Shown in pieces: positions 44,650-57,410 of a DNA stretch of 57,500 nt. The notes below the pieces were generated by a model. The model was not told the DNA's origin. It ran no database searches and saw only the letters and a program-made list of their open reading frames with translations. Within the stretch, counting starts at the first letter, position 1, and each line of letters opens with the position of its first letter. Location of the stretch: positions 1 to 57,500 of the forward strand of contig CM035352.1 in assembly GCA_020137815.1 (NCBI GenBank), in the 5' to 3' direction. The DNA comes from Hormiphora californensis (Eukaryota > Ctenophora > Tentaculata > Cydippida > Pleurobrachiidae). A program made the position numbers and the translations under genes.

Positions 44650-47600
44650 AAAAGTATCATCAATGCTGAAGATCTAGAGGAGCACGCTACGGAACTGACT
44701 AAAATCCTTATCAACGCATACAAAGAATGCACTCCACTGACCCACATCTCAGCCACCACCAAAGATCCAGTGTGGCTCACGGAGGAAGTCAAGACCGCCA
44801 GGAGGTCCATGATCTCCGCGCTGACAGCAGCTCAGAGCGGTAAAACTCCTCCCTTATGGGAAGAAGCAAAAGAAAAATCAAAAATATACAAAAAACTGAG
44901 AGACCAATCCAAACGCACAGCCTGGCAATCTTGGACAGGCGAAATGGACGCCCTCTCTGACGCTCAAAAAATTGGCCAAGTAATTAAAGATAACCCGGGC
45001 AATAACCTTAGTTGTCTGATCAAGCCAGACGGCTCCCTGACGTGCAGCCCAGCCGAGACCCTGGAACACATGCGGGACTCCCTCTTCGGAGAAGACCATA
45101 GCACACGGCCATCACTTACCCCATTGAAAAATGGATCCAAAGAAGAATGGCCCAGTGAGCATGTCTTCTCCATACCAAGAATAATCAGAGCACTTAAAGA
45201 GTTCAAACCGCTCACAGCGGCAGGACCAGATGAAATCAGACCAATCATGATGCAAAAGGTTGCTCCAGCCTTTGCTACTTACTTCCAAAAGATAGCAATT
45301 GCATCTTTCTCCCTTGGGGTCACTCCTCAGTCATGGCAAGAGGCTGAAGCAATTTACCTCCCAAAGCCAGGAAAGAGTGACTACCGACAACCAAAATCAT
45401 TCCGAACCATTACCCTAGCATCCAACCTCCAGAAGCTTATGGAGAGGCTAGTTCTATGGCACATCGAAGTGGACCAAAAAGTACACAAGAAACTCAACAA
45501 AAACCAGTTCGGATTTAGACGAGGTGCGTCCACTGACACTGCCCTCCACAAAGTCGTCCGAAAAATAGAACACACCCTCATGCACAGAGGAATTGCCATG
45601 GCAACCTTCCTCGACATAGAGGGCGCTTTCGACAACGTGGCCTTCAAAGCCATAGAGAGAGCACTACACAACAAACTAAAAGACAGTAAAACGGCCAATT
45701 GGATTACTTACATGATCTCCAATCGCCGAGTCAAAACCTCACTCTTGGGACACACCCTAGTGTTCGGCCTGACAAAAGGCTGCCCCCAAGGAGGAATCCT
45801 ATCGCCATTCCTTTGGAACCTGGTGATGGACGACCTCCTCAGCCTAAAGAAGGACAAAATTCCTGGTGATCTCCAAGGGTTCGCAGATGATCTCTGCCTT
45901 CTAGCCGCGACAATATCGCCTCCAACGAAAGGCAATGCGGCTGCAGACATCTACCCCCTCAGAGAAGCAACCCAGAAAAGCCTATCCACCATTAGCAAGT
46001 GGTGCAAATCAGTGGGACTCAAGCTCAGCGCTCTCAAATCCCACACAGTAATATTCACCCACCGCCACAACATAAAACTCAGAGAACCCATCAAGGTAAT
46101 GGGTCACGAGATCAAAGCAACCAACCACACCAAATTCCTGGGTGTCACATTGGACTCCAAACTAAATTGGTCGGAACATATTGATACCCAAATAAAGAAA
46201 TGTAAACAAGTCCTATTCCAGTGCAGGAGAGCGGTGGGCCCAACGTGGGGCTTCTCGCCAAAGACCATGCTGTGGATCTACAAATCCATCATACGGCCCA
46301 TGCTCTCCTATGGCGCGCTCGTATGGGCCAATGCCATGCTGACACAGAAAAACAAGATAAACACATCAAGAATCCAAAGACTTGCCCTCCAAGTGGTAAC
46401 TGGAGCAATGTCCAGCACACCAGGGAAGGCGCTTGACATGATTACCCACACCATGCCCATAGTAGACCACCTGAGACAATGCGCCATTAAAACAGCGTAC
46501 ACGCTCAGAGCGGCCAATCAGTGGGAAGGGAGTATAGTGTCGCAGCTACCACAACCAAAAGTATTCACATCCCACGCAAACACAGTGGATGAATGCCTAA
46601 ACCTCCTTCCAGCAGAGTGGGAACATGACCACACCATCCCTCAACTCATCCTCGACCGGGAATACTCCCTGGAGATTCCGGACGCAGAGGACTACAAAGA
46701 AGAGGGAGAGGACGATCACACAATAATAGCTTACACAGACGGTTCCAGAATTGACGGCAACGCCGGCGCGGGCCTCCTAATCCGTGAAAATGGACAAGAG
46801 GCCCACTCGGCCGCTTTCAATCTGGGTGATACCACAACAGTCCCTATGGCCGAAATGATAGCCATCCAAAACACCACCAAACACCTCCTTGGCACAGGAA
46901 CTGCCAATCAAAAAATCCTCATCAATTGCGATAGCCAAGGAACAATCAAAGCACTGGATAGCACCGTATGCAGATCCAAAACCACCCAAAACACCATTTC
47001 CAACCTGAACGCCCTTGCAGTTTTCAACACCGTTAAAATACGGTGGATCCCTGCTCACAAAGGCCACGAAGGGAATGAACTAGCAGACTCCCTCGCTAAA
47101 AAGGGAGCACAAGAGATTGAAAACATCATACGCCCTCCAATCCCGAAGAAAGCCGCCTATGCGGCCCTAAGGGAGAAGACAAAAATGACAACGGCTCCAA
47201 CGGCTCACATGAATCTTTTCTGGAACCCGAACCACGTCAAACAGCTCCAGCACCTGGACCGAAATCACTTGAGAGCGGCAACCCAGCTTCTGACTGGGCA
47301 CAACACACTTAAATACCATTTTCACAAGATGAAACTAGCAAACACTCCAACCTGCCGCCTATGCGGCATAGAAAATGAAACAGCCAAACACCTCCTCACT
47401 GACTGTCCAGCTCTCTGGAAACAGCGACAAGAGAGGTTTGATCGGCTTGGTTTAACCCTCGATGACATCAAGAATGGCTTCCCGATCACCAAGACTGTTT
47501 CATTCTTCATGGATATCCTGAAACAGTTAAACCGGGGGGAAGAGGACTAACAAATCCAAACCCTCAAACCAGGCCGGGGAAAGGAATCTCCATGGTACCA

Positions 47601-47650
47601 CCCCTCAATCTCACCTATGGTGGAGACGGCCTAATAGAAGAAGAAGAAGA
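44650..47650 (+). mobile_element. 5'-truncated I-like LINE
   Basis: Inserted in the SGNH ORF with an 11-bp duplication AGGATTGTAAC (44639-44649 and 47651-47661) and a 3' tail of AAGAAG repeats (47634-47650). The endonuclease half is missing at the 5' end, a usual outcome of incomplete reverse transcription. The remaining ORF is uninterrupted. Confidence 0.9.
44660..47550 (+). CDS. Reverse transcriptase-RNase H polyprotein, N-terminally truncated
   Basis: The C-terminal part of an I-clade ORF2. The frame is already open just inside the insertion boundary (about 44653, IINAEDLEEHATEL), so 44770 is not a genuine start. RT motifs: SFRTITLASNLQK, QFGFRRGAST, FLDIEGAFDNV, GCPQGGILSPFLW, and the catalytic FADD near 45885-45896. 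An RNase H domain follows with its acidic residues in AYTDGSRIDG, MAEMIAI, NCDSQG and NELADSLA. A final CCHC knuckle is CRLCGIENETAKHLLTDC. The APE domain is absent. Intact otherwise, so the insertion is recent relative to its host LINE. Confidence 0.88.
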
Positions 47651-47789
47651 AGGATTGTAACGAGTGTATAGGAGTAGATTGGACTATTCCATTTTTGAAT
47701 AATGAGCTTAATTTCAATTATGAACTTTTCTCAAATGATGGAGTACATCTGAATCCTAGTGGATATAATGTGCTTAATGAAATAGTATA

Positions 47790-48568
47790 GGGTAAACCGG
47801 GGCAAAATGGTTAACTTTTTACTTAATCGGTTCTCACTCCCATTTAAAAAAAGATACAATGAAAAAAATTATATAGGATTAAAGTTCATTATTTTATCTT
47901 TCAAATAAGATAAATTTCAACTATAGGGACCATCATTTACTTAACTAAATAACTAATTGAAAAATTTTGGTCGGAAAAATTGGTACCGGGGCAATTCGAG
48001 CATCACCAATAGGAGTGCTTTATTTCGTCACGTGGGAGTCACGTGAACGTCCTCACAACACCAGAAGAAGATTCCCGCCTGGTGTTGTTAGAGGTGGGGG
48101 CAATTCGAACAATGTAATCTACACGCAATCTACACGCTGGTCGTTCTTGCTCGAATTGCCCCGGTATCACGCGTGATCACGTGGTGCAAAGAACTGTACA
48201 TCATTGGCCCGGGAGTTAACCAAATTGCCCCGGTGTGTTAACCAAATTGCCCATGTTCGAATTGCCCCGGTTGTTCGAATTGCCCCGGTAATCTTAATTT
48301 ACCAGAATTTGGAATGAAAACATGCGAATATTTAAATAATTTTTATACCATCTGAAAGCTGATATTATTAGCTTTCAGCTGGTTTTTTCAAATCGGAAAT
48401 TGACCAACTTAAACCGGATCTAGAGCCTATTTAGTGGTAACGGGCAGGCTCGAACGAGCAGTTTTCTTCTGGAGATAGGATGACGTCATTATGATAGCTT
48501 AACTAGGTGAGAGACGGGCAGTACTATGTTCGAATTGCCCCAGTTGTTCGAATTGCCCCGGTTTACCC
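47790..48568. mobile_element. TA-flanked MITE with GGGTAAACCGGGGCAA ends, copy 2
   Basis: Inverted relative to 17386-18162 and almost identical to it. TA flanks at 47788-47789 and 48569-48570. It lies directly after the stop codon of the shifted SGNH frame, in the ORF1-ORF2 interval of the LINE. Confidence 0.87.
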
Positions 48569-48816
48569 TATGAAGAGTTGATGGAGAATTATATTTATTG
48601 ATTTAATGATAACAATAATATTAATATGGGGATATTTTTGGGCTGTGTTTTACTGATTTTCATTGATCTCATCCCCTGACTCCCAAATCTAACCCTAAAC
48701 TCTAAGCCCATCCCTAAACTCCAATCGTAAACCCGAATAAATGATCAGTGTCGAACAGTACAGAAAAGCTATTGGGGGGTTTGCGGGGGGTTTGGCTGGG
48801 GGGAAAAGGATAAAAA

Positions 48817-51253
48817 TTGACAACACCGACAATAATATTAATAAAAGACAATACAATTGTATTCATTAATGAAACGACAGACATACTTATCTACCATTTC
48901 ACCATATACATTTGTTACACAATACTAATGATAGCTCTTTTAGGATTAATGTTCAGGAGCACCCCTCCAAGTGTCAAGTTCAGGAACGAAGGACAATTTT
49001 GGTTTGATATTAACTTTCCGTATATCTGGTATGCTAATTGTGTACTATTGCTATTCCTAGTCAAAGGTATGAGTTCTAGTAAATATACATATGTATGGTA
49101 TAAAAAACTCAGGCTCGTATGCATTACTATGCTCAAAGTTAGATGCCGATATACTATACTCGTAATGTTTGTTACATCATTAGCGAAAATGCTTCTACTG
49201 AGAAGCCATCCAGATATTATTAATCCAGGGCCTGATAAAACGTTGAAATTAGTGTATTGTAATGTTAACGGTCTTATAAAGATGCACACAATAGGTGGAG
49301 ATCAGCCTGAGTTTCAGGTCTCTAAACTCAGGGATCTAAAAGCATACTTGTTTACCTACTCGCCCGATATTGTTGTTCTAAATGAAACATGGCTGAATAA
49401 ATATATTAGTGAAGGAGAGCTTATATCAGACAAATATTACTCTATATTTCAAAAGGACCGCACTGAGAAGGATATGAAAACTTTTGGTAAAAAAGGAGGA
49501 GGTGTCTTAATACTCTGTAAAAACAATATTGGTGTTGAGACGGAGATAGTTAAAACAAAAACTGATCTACCAATAGTTACTATTCTTCTAAAGCATAAAA
49601 ATACAACCCCGCTTTGTATCTCTACATTTTATAGATATGATTATTCTGGATTAGAACACTTCAAAGAGGCGGAACGTTACTATACCAATCTAGCCAAGAA
49701 GTTTAAGAATCTTACCATTATAGGGGACTTAAACCTAAGTTCGGTAGATAACTGGGACGTCCCAGTGTCAAACAATAGTACTTACGAAAGTTTTATTAAT
49801 CTATTCTCATCTCTGGGCCTAAAATCCTTAGTTAATATACCAACACATAGGGACGGAAATATTCTTGACCTACTACTTACTAACATAGATACTGCCTATA
49901 CTAATGTTTTGCTCGAAGAGAATTGTCTTGTAAAGTCGGACCACCTTACACTAAAATGCGAGATAAAGTTCAAGAAATCACGCCCTAAGTATAAGAATTG
50001 TAAGAAATTTTCCTATAGAAAAGCTGATTGGGACTCTCTAAATAAAGAGCTCTTAGGAATTGACTGGTTAGCACAGTTCAAGGATCTGTCAGCGGAGCAG
50101 TCCCTGCAAATCTTTAAGTCGAGGTTGGACATTGCACTTCGTCACAATGTGCCATTAGTCAATGTAAAAATTGGCTCACAACCACCCTGGTATGATGAAG
50201 AGCTACGCCAACTTAAGAAATCGTTTGATAACTCTAGAAAAACCTTCCTAAAAAATAAAGATAGTATTGTAGCTAAAGAGGAGTACGAACTCAAAGAACA
50301 TCAATATAGAGCACTTGCAATTGAGAAAGAAACATCCTTTCTTGAGCTCTCCTCTATTATAGATGAAGACTCACCAAATGCTAATGTATCTAAGAAATTT
50401 TTTAAACACGTTAAGTCCAAGACAAATAGTACTAGAATTCCTGAGACAGTACATTTTAATAACAATTACAGTTCTGTGAGTCATCGTAAGTGTGAAATGT
50501 TCAATGAATTTTTCTGTAATCAATTCACTGAATCTAGCACTTACCAAGAAACTGTGGATATGGATAGAGATCACACTACTGATTTTAACTTTGAGAAATT
50601 TAGATATGATGAGATCCTAAAAATTCTAAAAAAGTTGGATGTATCAAAAGCAACAGGTCCAGATAATATTGATGGTGTTGTCCTTAAGAAATGTCACAAA
50701 TCCTTAGCTTATCCACTTACTTTTATATTCAATAAATCATATACAGAGGGATGTATACCAACAGAGTGGAAAACTGCGAACGTTGTCCCAGTTCACAAGA
50801 AAGGGGATCGTTCATGCGTTGAGAATTATAGGCCTATATCCCTGACTTGCCTTGTTATGAAAGTGTTTGAGAAATTAGTAAGAGAACGCCTATACAAAGC
50901 TTGTTTAGATAAAATAACTCCCTATCAGCATGGTTTTGTACCCTTTAAGTCATGTACGTCGCAGCTGATTGAATTTAATTGCGAATTAGCGCTTAACATA
51001 AATAACCGATATCAAACAGACATAGTTTACTTTGACTTTCAGAAGGCCTTCGATAGTGTATCACATGACGTAATTATAAGAAAATTAAAAAATGAGTTCA
51101 ATTTAGAAGGTAAGATGTTGCGTTTCCTAATAAATTATTTATCTGGTAGGCAACAAAGGGTTGTGCTAGATGGGGATTTTTCAGAATGGGTAGAGGTCAG
51201 GAGTGGAGTTCCACAAGGCTCAATACTAGGGCCTTTCTTGTTTGTGTTATTTA
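48817..51253 (+). pseudogene. LINE ORF2, first part: APE endonuclease and RT up to motif 4
   Basis: The N-terminus is unusual: about 130 residues with hydrophobic segments (around 24-46, 76-87 and 106-124) before the endonuclease starts at LKLVYCNVNGL. APE motifs: VLNETWLN, IGDLNLSSVDNW, SDHLTLKCEI. RT motifs: KATGPDNIDG, NYRPISLTC, QHGFVPFKSCTS, FDFQKAFDSV, SGVPQGSILGPFLF. The frame runs into the insert at 51254 (LFVLFI then foreign residues TALASAK), which removes the catalytic box. The start at 48817 is the first Met, but earlier sequence may be part of the inter-ORF spacer. Confidence 0.82.
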
Positions 51254-52484
<1,231 letters not shown>

Positions 52485-53380
52485 TAATTGTAAATGATAT
52501 AGTTAATGTTGTAAGAGATGATGATCTAACTAAAATTAGGCTATATGCAGATGATCTTAAAATATGGCGTGTTATAAATAGTGAAGAAGATAGTTTGCAG
52601 CCCGACATCGATAGTTTAGTGCAATGGGCTAACGATAATAAAATGATATTCCATCCCAACAAGTGTAAGCTGCTTAGATGTACATTAATCGACATCAATT
52701 AAATTATCGCTTAGACAGAAATGAAATTAAATCATGTGAAAAAGAAATTGATCTAGGAGTCTCAACTAACCACAAATTATCGCCAATATAACACCAGAAA
52801 ACTGTTGTTTCCAAAGCTTCTCAAAGATTAGGACTGGTTAAATGTCCACTTAAAAAGAAGAACCTCTACATTAGTCTAGTTAGATCTTTGTTCGAACACT
52901 GTAGCCAAATATGGCGACCAGTAAGTGATTCAAGTCTGCTTAAGTTTGAAAGTTTGCAGAAACGTGCCACAAAATGGATATTAGGTGAAACAGACACTAG
53001 TTATAATTTAGAAACGTATGTAAAGAAACTCAGGGAGATTGGCGTACTCCCAATGACTCAAAAATTTCAATATAATGATCTTAAGTTGTTCCATAAAATA
53101 TTCTATGAAACATCTCCTATAAAATTTCCATCTTTCCTACAAAAATACGATCCGGAATCACATCTCAGACGCACCACCAGACAACAAACGAAACGAGACA
53201 GAACGAACATTATATGCATTGAACAACCCAGAGTGGACCTGTTCAAAAACTGTTACTTCTACCGCTGCCACCTTGAGTGGAATTTACTGCCTCAAGAACT
53301 GAGAAATACAACCGAACACAATTTATTTTCCTCCAAACTGAAAGACCATCTCTGGAACGCCTTACATGACACAACTTAAT
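52485..53380 (+). pseudogene. LINE ORF2, second part: RT catalytic box to C-terminus, frameshifted
   Basis: Resumes with NDIVNVVRDDDL and the catalytic LYADDLKIW, then breaks near 52690-52700 (stop, continuing in another frame as YRLDRNEIKSCEKEIDLGVS). A further stop lies at about 52790 before the frame 52888-53379 (FEHCSQIWRPVS to SSKLKDHLWNAL), the conserved C-terminus of CR1/L2 RT proteins. The ORF has therefore decayed independently of the insert. Confidence 0.8.
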
Positions 53381-53905
53381 TCGCCTCTGTGGTGGGGGTC
53401 CCTTTCTCTTCCTTTATTTCTGCGGTATCTCTCCCACCTCCACACAGCTCATTCTTTACATTGTACTCAAATATGAGGTTTGGAGTGGTGTTGAACAGTT
53501 TGAAACAGGACAGGCGCCCCCACCACAGATATGAATTCTATCTGATATAAATCTCTACCAACAGCCGACGGTATACTAAATTTTGGATGGGGATCATGGG
53601 GGAGGGGTGGGGGACTAGGAAAAATGGGCAAGGGTAAGTAATTATTTTTATCATTAATGAGTGAATCAAAATTAACCAACTAGTCTAATGTGAATAGCCT
53701 TATAGCTATTTCTATTTTTATTTAGCTATACTATATTAGTCTGTTTGTCCGTAGTGTGCGAGAACTGTCTGTGTAATCGTAATAGTAATTTGAGGTGTAA
53801 GCGCTCCGTCTATATATTGACACTCCGTCAATAGGAGCCAACCGGGATATTGTCTTTATATATTGTATATCGATTTTTATCCTTTTTCAAATCAAATCAA
53901 ATCAA
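53381..53905 (+). other. 3' UTR and tail of the SGNH-type LINE
   Basis: No coding frame. It contains an AT-rich region, CACTCCGTCAATAGGAGCC and a final TCAAATCAAATCAAATCAA tail at about 53886-53904. The tail abuts the right arm of the palindrome (GCTTTAATACAAGG). Confidence 0.7.
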
Positions 53906-54330
53906 GCTTTAATACAAGGTACACCACTAGACCTACCGACTCCCAAAGTTTCATGGTGATAGCTTTAAAACTGTGTCCTCTATTAAGTACGCAAAAAAGT
54001 GGTTATTTTACGGTGGTTCGTGACGCGAAAAACGGACATTTTGTCTAAAACACGACCCTCTGTAGCGTAAAAACCGTAACTCCGATTTGCATGAAATTTT
54101 GAACGTGGGCTCTAGGTGTCAAGGCAACACAAACTACCAAGCGGCAAGTTCGTAGGACAACGGGAAGGTTGTCTAAAACAAATTTGAAATTGCCGATTTC
54201 AGACAATAAGTATAGTAGCGCTGTCAAAATTTTCAAAAATTTTCAAAAAATTCAAAAATTTTTTTTTTCGCAATTTCGATTTTCCATTCAATGGAAGCAA
54301 GAATGCTTGGAAAATGGACATTTTTTCCCT

Positions 54331-55055
54331 GCCCGGGTGAATGCCGAAGGCATTCACCCGGATGCCTTTTTACTTTGTAAAAAGGCATAGCAGGGTTAGA
54401 ATTCGAAAACGACATTTTGGTATACTAACTAATCGGTAGAGGGACCATTTTGGTCACACTTTTGTTGCGAGGGCAACGGTGTAGCAACTAAAGCCGCGCA
54501 CACAGTTACGAGCTGCTCCTTCATAAACCACTTCATTGGCACGTTTTCAGGAAATGTGTGGCGCACAATGTGGCGGCGTGGCGCGCAATTTAGTGCTACT
54601 AAAACACAAGGATTTGCTCTATACTGTTTGTGTGATATAGATGATCGGGATTTTGTGTCCCGCTTGCTGCTACAGCGGATCTAGTCATGATTCCTTTCTT
54701 CATAGATTCACATGGCAGGGAAATTCAGCATTATGTTAGAACATAATGCAAATAATTCTTGTTTAGGGAAATGCTGCGACACTTTTCCAAAATTCTCGCG
54801 AAGAGCGAAATTTTGAAAAAATCAGGTTGTTTCAAAGTTTTTTGAGGTAGGCTCATTGGTGGTTGGTCCTATCAGGTTAAAACCGGTACTACGTGAAAAT
54901 TCAGACAAAACTGTTCGACCTACTCTTCACCGATTTTTGAGATCAGCCCTACTTCCAGAGCTATGGCGATTTCAAAATATTAGGTCGAAAAGACGTTTTT
55001 TTGAGGTCACTTTTTAGATTTCTCTAGTTTCACCTGTACTTGCTCATTTTTCGTC
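54331..55055. other. Intergenic: paired small hairpins, no gene
   Basis: At 54331-54396, CCCTGC and GCAGGG enclose two hairpins (GGGTGAATGCC-GGCATTCACCC and ATGCCTTTTTA-TAAAAAGGCAT). The rest is unremarkable AT-rich DNA without a convincing frame. Confidence 0.5.
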
Positions 55056-55057
55056 TA

Positions 55058-56531
55058 CAGTCGGACCCCGATTTAACGGCACCCTCGGGGGAAAGGGTTT
55101 TGTCCGTTAAATCGGGGTGTCCGTTAAATCGGGGTAGAGCATATTTGGCCCTATAAAACCCTATTTTTGTCCAAAATGCTATACTAAAACACCTCTAAGT
55201 GTTAAATGCAATGTCCATGTATTGATTACATGATCATTTCTGATTAGAAAAAGAAAGTAATTTCAAAATAATTTCAAAATAAGTTATAAAAATTTTCTAA
55301 GGGGGACCACATACAGCACTGTACTGAAATTCGCACCGCCGTATGTGGTGCCTCAAACTTCAGTTCTCACTAGCACATACAACACTTTCGGTGCAAACTT
55401 CAGTACGCACTGCGGTATGTGGTGCCTCTTACTGATAAATATCGGTGGGACTATCAGTACACAATCTCACGTGAGCTTAGCTCAGAAAAGATCAGTACGG
55501 TGCTGTATGTGCTCTTCGTACTGAACTGAAAGGTCACGTGGGGGTCACGTGCGCGCACTAGCCAATGACAGACCTGCATCTCACAATACACACACACACA
55601 CCCACACCACAGCAACCAATAAGAGGCGCACGCACTCTCACTACGACAGAAAGGGCCACACCTAGAACAACGGCGAGATTATCCGACATATCGAGAAAAT
55701 ATGTGCTGCAATCGGGAGAGATAAGAGAGAGATAGGTGGAGATAAACATAACAAGAGAGAGAAAAGGAGGTAGAGAGAGTTCGGTATTATAATTAGTGAG
55801 AGGAAGATATTTCACAAAAAATTACGTGTTTTTAGCTTGTTTTGAAGGTTTTTTATTGATTGTTCAGTAAGAGGCACCACATACACTCACTGTACTGAAG
55901 TTTCCACCGACAGTATGTGGTGCGACGTTCTGGAGTTCGCACCGGTGCTGTATGTGGTCCCCCTAAGGTACTATATCAACCACGTCCGAATCGTTTATCG
56001 AATCAGTGCATCTTATCGCATGTCTTGCTGCTAATTAGACGAACCGATACGTGATACCATGCCGAATCGGGGCACTTTAAGCGGCGTGAGGAAGAATTTG
56101 AATTTCAAAATATATTTTTCTCTGAAAATTCATGGGGAGCACCGATCAAAGCATTGACAATCATTCTGTAAAATTTTGCAAAAAAAAGTTATGAAAATTT
56201 TTCAAAGGTATATCAACCACGTCCGAATCGTGTTTCGAATCAGTGCATCTTGTCGCACGTCCTGTCGCTAATTAGACGGTTCGAAACGAACCGATACGTG
56301 ATCCCCATGAGGCCAGTTTAACAAGCGTCAAAATTGCGATTTGATGGGCCTCATGGGGATCACATATCTGTTCGTTTCGAACCGTCTAATTACCGGCAAG
56401 ACATGCAATAAGATGCACCGATTCGAAACACGATTCGGACGTGGTTTTTCAAAAAATTTTTGGGGGAAATTTATCCTGCCGTTAAATCGGGGTGCCGCTA
56501 AATCGGGGGCCGTTAAATCGGGGTCCGACTG
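55058..56531. mobile_element. Pogo/Tigger-like foldback MITE, copy 2, with nested insert
   Basis: Same terminal repeat as 35204-36061 (CAGTCGGACCCCGATTTAAC) with TA flanks (55056-55057 and 56532-56533). It is longer because of the nested element 55301-55963. Without the insert it aligns along its length with copy 1, apart from small deletions near its right end. Confidence 0.88.
55301..55963. mobile_element. PIF/Harbinger-like MITE nested in the pogo-like MITE (663 bp)
   Basis: The terminal inverted repeat GGGGGACCACATACAGCAC has the 3-bp duplication TAA (55298-55300 and 55964-55966). Copy 1 at about 35440 shows the empty site TTTCTAAGGTAC. GTATGTGGTGC/CAGTAC-type motifs recur along both ends. 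An 85-codon minus-strand frame inside has no protein features. Confidence 0.87.
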
Positions 56532-56533
56532 TA

Positions 56534-56867
56534 GTTTTCACCTAGACATAGACAATTAAATTCTCTAAACGATGTACTTTGTTTCAAGTCGCTAACATAA
56601 AAACAAACTGAGCAGAAAGCAATTATTTGCATGTTGTCATTTTGTGCTAGTCGTTTGTGCGGAGAATTTCAAAACGATGCGACACTGGTGACAGACCCTG
56701 TTTAGGTCGCCTTATATTTCTGTAATAAGGTAGTCGTCACCAATAATACAATATGACGGAGCACCATTGCAATTGTCACTTTACATCTTTTCACCGCTCT
56801 ATATCTCGATATTTCCTAATTTTAGACTTAGTTCAGAACAGAATGCCGAACGATATAGCGTACTCAC
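56534..56867. other. Intergenic / probable intron
   Basis: AT-rich. TCACCAATAATACA at about 56737 resembles the right end and flank of the foldback at 28990-29637. If the minus-strand exon next to it is real, this is its downstream intron. Confidence 0.35.
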
Positions 56868-57131
56868 AGAATCAAGGAGCATATGAATTGTTTCATAAAA
56901 CTTGATGTCACAATGATTGAGACTCAATCGATCATTATGTCTCTCAATCTCGACCCGCTTGACATTTTTCGATAATTCCAGTTCATCTAATACAGGAAAG
57001 AAGTCGTGTTTGTTCCCCGCAATACACAAACCGCACACAGTAACAGCAATGCACATTTCACTATTTTCTAACGTAGTCAGGTTAACAAGAGGAACACCAT
57101 AAGACGAGTCACGAACCTTAACATACTTGAC
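56868..57131 (-). CDS. Probable internal exon of an unidentified gene (88 codons)
   Basis: On the minus strand a polypyrimidine-TTTAG acceptor ends at 57132, and the exon ends with a strong donor (GATTCT|GTGAGT, donor bases 56867-56862). The 264-bp exon is a multiple of three and open throughout, beginning VKYVKVRDSSYGVPLVNL and including CIAVTVCGLCIAG and KRVEIERHND. No domain recognised. A small upstream exon ending GVG before GTTAGT (about 57231) is possible but weak. It could be host gene or TE; nothing else near it is TE-like. Confidence 0.5.
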
Positions 57132-57284
57132 CTAAACAGGAAGAAAAGATTAGCATTCGTCATAAGTGGCAAATACTGATTAACGAAAGTCGTACTATAA
57201 TTTCTTTTTTCCCCCTAAAATTTACTAACCCCAACACCGATTGGCATCACTTTCCAACAGCCGAAGAGAAGCTGGCGAAGAGAG

Positions 57285-57285
57285 A

Positions 57286-57324
<39 letters not shown>

Positions 57325-57332
57325 TATATAAT
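57285..57332 (+). repeat. (TA)n microsatellite
   Basis: ATATATAT run with one GT interruption. A stretch resembling the hairpin arm at 52152 (AATTATACCAAAACTAA) follows at 57349. Confidence 0.95.
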
Positions 57333-57344
57333 AGACGTAATTAT

Positions 57345-57410
57345 ACCAAAACTAATTGAAATTAGTAGACCGGAAAGGTTGCCCTATGATTTGAGCTACC
57401 TTTGCCACCA
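57345..57410 (+). mobile_element. Fragment of the 52152 hairpin family
   Basis: AATTATACCAAAACTAATTG, then CCGGAAAGGTTGCC and CTACCTTTGCC, follow the same order as the left arm at 52152-52234, with about a quarter of positions changed. It is probably the end of another element that continues past the window. Confidence 0.45.

Larger units (their letters stand above)
44105..47787 (+). pseudogene. LINE ORF1 with SGNH/GDSL esterase domain, split by an insertion
   Basis: The reading frame is open upstream to the truncation point, so 44105 (a GTG codon) is not a true start. A proline-rich N-terminus leads into the SGNH fold: block I LLLGTSMTKW (Ser), block II SGARL, block III AFGTND (Asn). The frame is broken at 44650 by an I-like LINE. 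After the duplication AGGATTGTAAC the rest resumes at 47662, where the original frame meets TAG at once. In a shifted frame block V (DGVHLNPSGY, Asp-x-x-His) is visible at 47737-47766. The gene is therefore dead twice over. Its role would be membrane/lipid or RNP association, as proposed for CR1-type ORF1 esterases. Confidence 0.72.
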
